A DNA stretch of 64,000 nucleotides from an uncultured Ruminiclostridium sp. (GTDB lineage: Bacteria > Bacillota > Clostridia > Oscillospirales > Ruminococcaceae): positions 83,867-147,866 of the forward strand of contig CANQXF010000006.1 of NCBI GenBank assembly GCA_947627695.1, given 5' to 3'. The first letter of the stretch is position 1, and every line of letters begins with the position of its first letter. The notes under the pieces were generated by a model that made no database searches, was not told where the DNA came from, and saw nothing but the letters and a program-made list of their open reading frames with translations. The position numbers and the translations under genes are program-made. Shown piece by piece: positions 61,613 to 64,000 of the stretch.

Positions 61613-62337
61613 GCTATTCCGACTTTGCCCTTTTTTACGACAGACTGACCGAAAATATTGATTACAAAAGCCTTGCAAATACATATGCAGGGCTTTTGCG
61701 CAAATGCGGGGGAGAATTGCTTGACCTTGCCTGCGGCACGGGGAATTTGTCCGTCGCTTTGCAGGAACTGGGCTTTTCCGTCACCGCCGCCGACATTTCG
61801 GAGGAAATGCTGGCAATAGCCTCCGCAAAAGGCTCCGACGTGCGCTTCCTGCGCTGCGATATGACAAGGCTGCCCTTTGAGAGGCAGTTTGATTTTGCGG
61901 TCTGCGCCCTCGACAGCATAAATCACCTTCCCTCCCTCCAAGCGATACAAAGCGCCTTTGACGGCGTTTATCGCTCGCTTAAAGAGGGAGGAGTTTTCGC
62001 CGCCGACCTGAACTCTCCCTACAAGCACCGTGAAGTGCTTGCAAACAACGCTTTCACCTTTGATTACGAGGGACTTTTCTGCGCATGGCAAAACGAGCTT
62101 GACGAAAGCGACCCGCTTTTGCGTGTGGATATGTTCCTTGATTTTTTCAGGGAAAACGAGGACGGCAGCTACACAAGATACATCGATAGCCTGAGCGAGA
62201 TAGCTCCCGACGTTGAAACGGTGCGGCAAATGCTGGAGAAAAGCGGCTTTTGCAATATTGAAATAAGCGATTACCCCTCAGGCGGCAAATTTACCGACAA
62301 AAGCGAAAAATATTTTATCTGCGGGAGGAAAGGATAA
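61609..62337 (+). CDS. Class I SAM-dependent methyltransferase
   Basis: A 242-residue methyltransferase. Motif I LLDLACGTGNLSVAL, motif II VTAADISEEML, motif IV FAVCALDSINHLPSLQ and LKEGGVFAADLNSPYK. Substrate unknown; the DSINHL motif resembles small-molecule methyltransferases. Coupled to the YerC-like gene by an ATGA overlap. Confidence 0.93.
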   Translation: MSYSDFALFYDRLTENIDYKSLANTYAGLLRKCGGELLDLACGTGNLSVALQELGFSVTAADISEEMLAIASAKGSDVRFLRCDMTRLPFERQFDFAVCALDSINHLPSLQAIQSAFDGVYRSLKEGGVFAADLNSPYKHREVLANNAFTFDYEGLFCAWQNELDESDPLLRVDMFLDFFRENEDGSYTRYIDSLSEIAPDVETVRQMLEKSGFCNIEISDYPSGGKFTDKSEKYFICGRKG

Positions 62338-62751
62338 ATGCAGGGCTATAATCTGATAGCTGTTTTTGACGACACTTCCCGCAAAATGCTGATGTGCAGA
62401 AGAAAAAAAGACCCCTACAAGGGTCTTTCCAACTTTGTGGGCGGCAAGATAGAGCAGAACGAGGACGGGCTTTCCGCCGCCTACCGTGAGCTTTTTGAGG
62501 AAACGGGCATAACAAGCGCCGATATTGTCATAACTCACCTGATGGATTTCAGCTATCCACTTGACGATTGTTACGTTGAGGTCTATGTGGGACGGCTGAA
62601 CAAGCAGGTGGAGGTGCGCGGCGATGAAAACGAGCTTTACTGGAGCGACCTTGACCACGATTTCTTCGACCCTCGGAAATATGCGGGGGAGGGAAATATC
62701 GGGCACATAATGCTCCACATAGAAATGCACAAGGACAAACTGCTGAAATAA
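62338..62751 (+). CDS. Nudix hydrolase
   Basis: A 137-residue Nudix protein. The Nudix box GKIEQNE-x7-RELFEETGI is complete (G-x5-E-x7-RE-x2-EE-x-G-U). These enzymes hydrolyse nucleoside diphosphate derivatives; the WSDLDHDFFDP region suggests an MTH1/NUDT-like member, but the substrate is open. It begins immediately after the methyltransferase stop. Confidence 0.93.
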   Translation: MQGYNLIAVFDDTSRKMLMCRRKKDPYKGLSNFVGGKIEQNEDGLSAAYRELFEETGITSADIVITHLMDFSYPLDDCYVEVYVGRLNKQVEVRGDENELYWSDLDHDFFDPRKYAGEGNIGHIMLHIEMHKDKLLK

Positions 62752-62768
62752 GCTGAAAGGAAACTGAA

Positions 62769-63647
62769 ATGGGAAAATTAGTCCGTGCGCTGTCCGCTGA
62801 CGGCAGCGTGCTTTGCAGCTCCGTTGACGCAGCGGACATCTGCAACGAGATAGTTAAGATACACTCCCCCTCCCCCGTCGCCACCGCCGCTATGGGCAGG
62901 CTTTGCGCCGCAGGAGCGATCATGGGAGCATTGATGAAGGGCGAGGACGACGCCCTTACCCTCAGGATAAACGGAGGCGGTGTCGGCGGCACGATAGTCT
63001 GCGCCGCAGATTATATGGGTAACGTGCGCTGTTACTGCGAGAACCCGCAAGCCGACCTGCCGCTGAAAGAAAACGGAAAGTTAGACGTAGGCGGTTTCGT
63101 TGGCAGGGACGGTTTTTTGGCGGTAATAAGGGACCTTGGGCTGAAGGAGCCCTACGCCACCCAGTCCCCCATAGTTTCGGGAGAAATAGCCGAGGATATC
63201 ACCAGCTACTACGCAATAAGCGAGCAGATACCCACGGTGTGCGCCTTAGGCGTGCTTGTTGACAGGGATCACAGCGTCAAGGCGGCGGGCGGGTATATGA
63301 TACAGCTCGTTCCGCCCATAAACGAAGCGGCAATAGACTTCATCGAAAAAAATATCAAGAATATGCAGAGCGTCACCCAAATGCTCTCCGACGGAAAGAC
63401 CCCCGAAGAGATAGCTTTGATGGGACTTGAGGGGCTTGACGGCGAGATACTGGACAGCTGGGACTGCGGCTACAAATGCACCTGCAGCCGTGAGCGCACT
63501 CAGCGTATGCTCATCTCTCTCGGCAAAAAGGAGCTCGTTCAGCTTGCGGAGGAAGCAGAGGGCGACACGGAAGTGAACTGCCAGTTCTGCGGGAAGAAGT
63601 ATTATTTCAGCAGGCAGGAATTGGAAGAGCTGGCGAAAAACTGTTAA
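62769..63647 (+). CDS. hslO: Hsp33 redox-regulated chaperone
   Basis: Heat-shock chaperone switched on by oxidation. The C-terminal zinc centre has all four Cys: CTC in YKCTCSRERT and CQFC near the end. The N-terminal domain has VRALSADGSVLC, LTLRINGGGVGGTIVCAAD and the GRDGFLAVIRDLG region. Length 292 is normal. ATG 62769 follows CTGAAAGGAAACTG. Confidence 0.95.
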   Translation: MGKLVRALSADGSVLCSSVDAADICNEIVKIHSPSPVATAAMGRLCAAGAIMGALMKGEDDALTLRINGGGVGGTIVCAADYMGNVRCYCENPQADLPLKENGKLDVGGFVGRDGFLAVIRDLGLKEPYATQSPIVSGEIAEDITSYYAISEQIPTVCALGVLVDRDHSVKAAGGYMIQLVPPINEAAIDFIEKNIKNMQSVTQMLSDGKTPEEIALMGLEGLDGEILDSWDCGYKCTCSRERTQRMLISLGKKELVQLAEEAEGDTEVNCQFCGKKYYFSRQELEELAKNC

Positions 63648-63659
63648 AAGGAGAAAAAT

Positions 63660-64000
63660 ATGTTTGACGTTTCAAAGCTGGAATGGACGCGGGAACCTCA
63701 GTCCTGCACCATTTCAGCCGACAAAATAGAGATAGTGACAAAGCCCAATACCGACCTGTGGCAGCGCACCTACTATCATTTTCAGAACGACAATGCTCCC
63801 GTACTGCAAATGAAAATGGGTGAAAAGTTTTTTTCATTCACTGTAAAGACGAAGTTTGACAGCAAGCGCCGTTTTGACCAGTGCGGCGTTGTGATGTATC
63901 TTGACAGCGACAACTGGCTGAAAGCGTCTATCGAGTTTGAAAATGAGGAGTACCAGCACCTTGGCAGCGTCGCCACCAATCACGGCTATTCCGACTGGGC
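63660..64000 (+). CDS. DUF1349-like protein (3' end outside window)
   Basis: First 113 residues of a concanavalin-like (DUF1349, regulation of enolase 1-type) protein: KLEWTREPQSCTISADKIEIV, FSFTVKTKFDSKRRFDQCGVVMYLDSDNWLKASIEFE and HLGSVATNHGYSDW. This fold binds sugars in some members; the function here is unknown. AAAGGAG lies 7 nt before ATG 63660. It is probably in the same transcript as hslO. Confidence 0.82.
   Translation, partial: MFDVSKLEWTREPQSCTISADKIEIVTKPNTDLWQRTYYHFQNDNAPVLQMKMGEKFFSFTVKTKFDSKRRFDQCGVVMYLDSDNWLKASIEFENEEYQHLGSVATNHGYSDW

Overview
The window looks like a chromosomal segment of a low-to-mid GC Clostridia member of the Ruminococcus/Oscillospiraceae type. This is inferred from gene content (VanG-type cluster, CD1247-type zinc-ribbon protein, YqeG/RsfS/YqeK block, Rrf2 regulator), strong Shine-Dalgarno sites, consensus SigA promoters with 17-bp spacers, a dockerin-bearing secreted protease and an NPxTG-type wall-sorting tail. 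No sequence search was run. All names rest on motifs read from the translations and on gene order.

Layout. 1-4.7 kb (+): a VanG-type glycopeptide-resistance cluster, vanS(partial)-vanW-vanG-vanXY-vanT membrane half. The serine racemase half of VanT is missing, and a strong terminator stands between vanS and vanW. 4.7-11.3 kb (-): one 2183-aa secreted, wall-anchored subtilisin with an internal dockerin and a cohesin-like domain, followed by about 0.9 kb without genes. 12.2-35.5 kb (-): a long housekeeping run: CD1247-type protein, efp, polysaccharide deacetylase, M24 peptidase, P-loop kinase, aroQ, endonuclease-IV-like protein, yqeG, rpsU, rsfS, yqeK, nadD, yhbY, rdgB, ftsY, smc, radical SAM, rnc, plsX, trmFO, topA, TrmH-family methyltransferase. 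A HipA-like kinase and a decayed methyltransferase split nadD from yqeK. A family of hairpin-rich repeats sits just upstream of several of these genes.

35.5-45.7 kb: a membrane protein, infC-rpmI-rplT with an attenuated leader and a non-AUG infC start, a putative small RNA made of three tandem 53-nt hairpin units, a DJ-1-like protein divergent from an acetyltransferase, an ABC efflux-type pair with an Rrf2 regulator and divergent cupin gene sharing operator palindromes, and five tRNA genes (Val, Asp, Phe, Gly-GCC, Gly-CCC).

45.7-59.5 kb: small orphan proteins, a formate/nitrite-type channel, an ApbE-like membrane protein, and an oligopeptide uptake operon oppABCDF downstream of an M3 oligopeptidase. 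Opp is the most unusual system here: OppA looks circularly permuted, OppB has a very large external loop, OppD carries about 235 extra residues inside its ATPase domain, and OppF ends in a membrane hairpin. Imported peptides are presumably cut by the adjacent PepF. 59.6-64 kb: bioY-birA under a BirA operator, then divergent yerC-like regulator, methyltransferase, Nudix hydrolase, Hsp33 and the start of a DUF1349-like protein.
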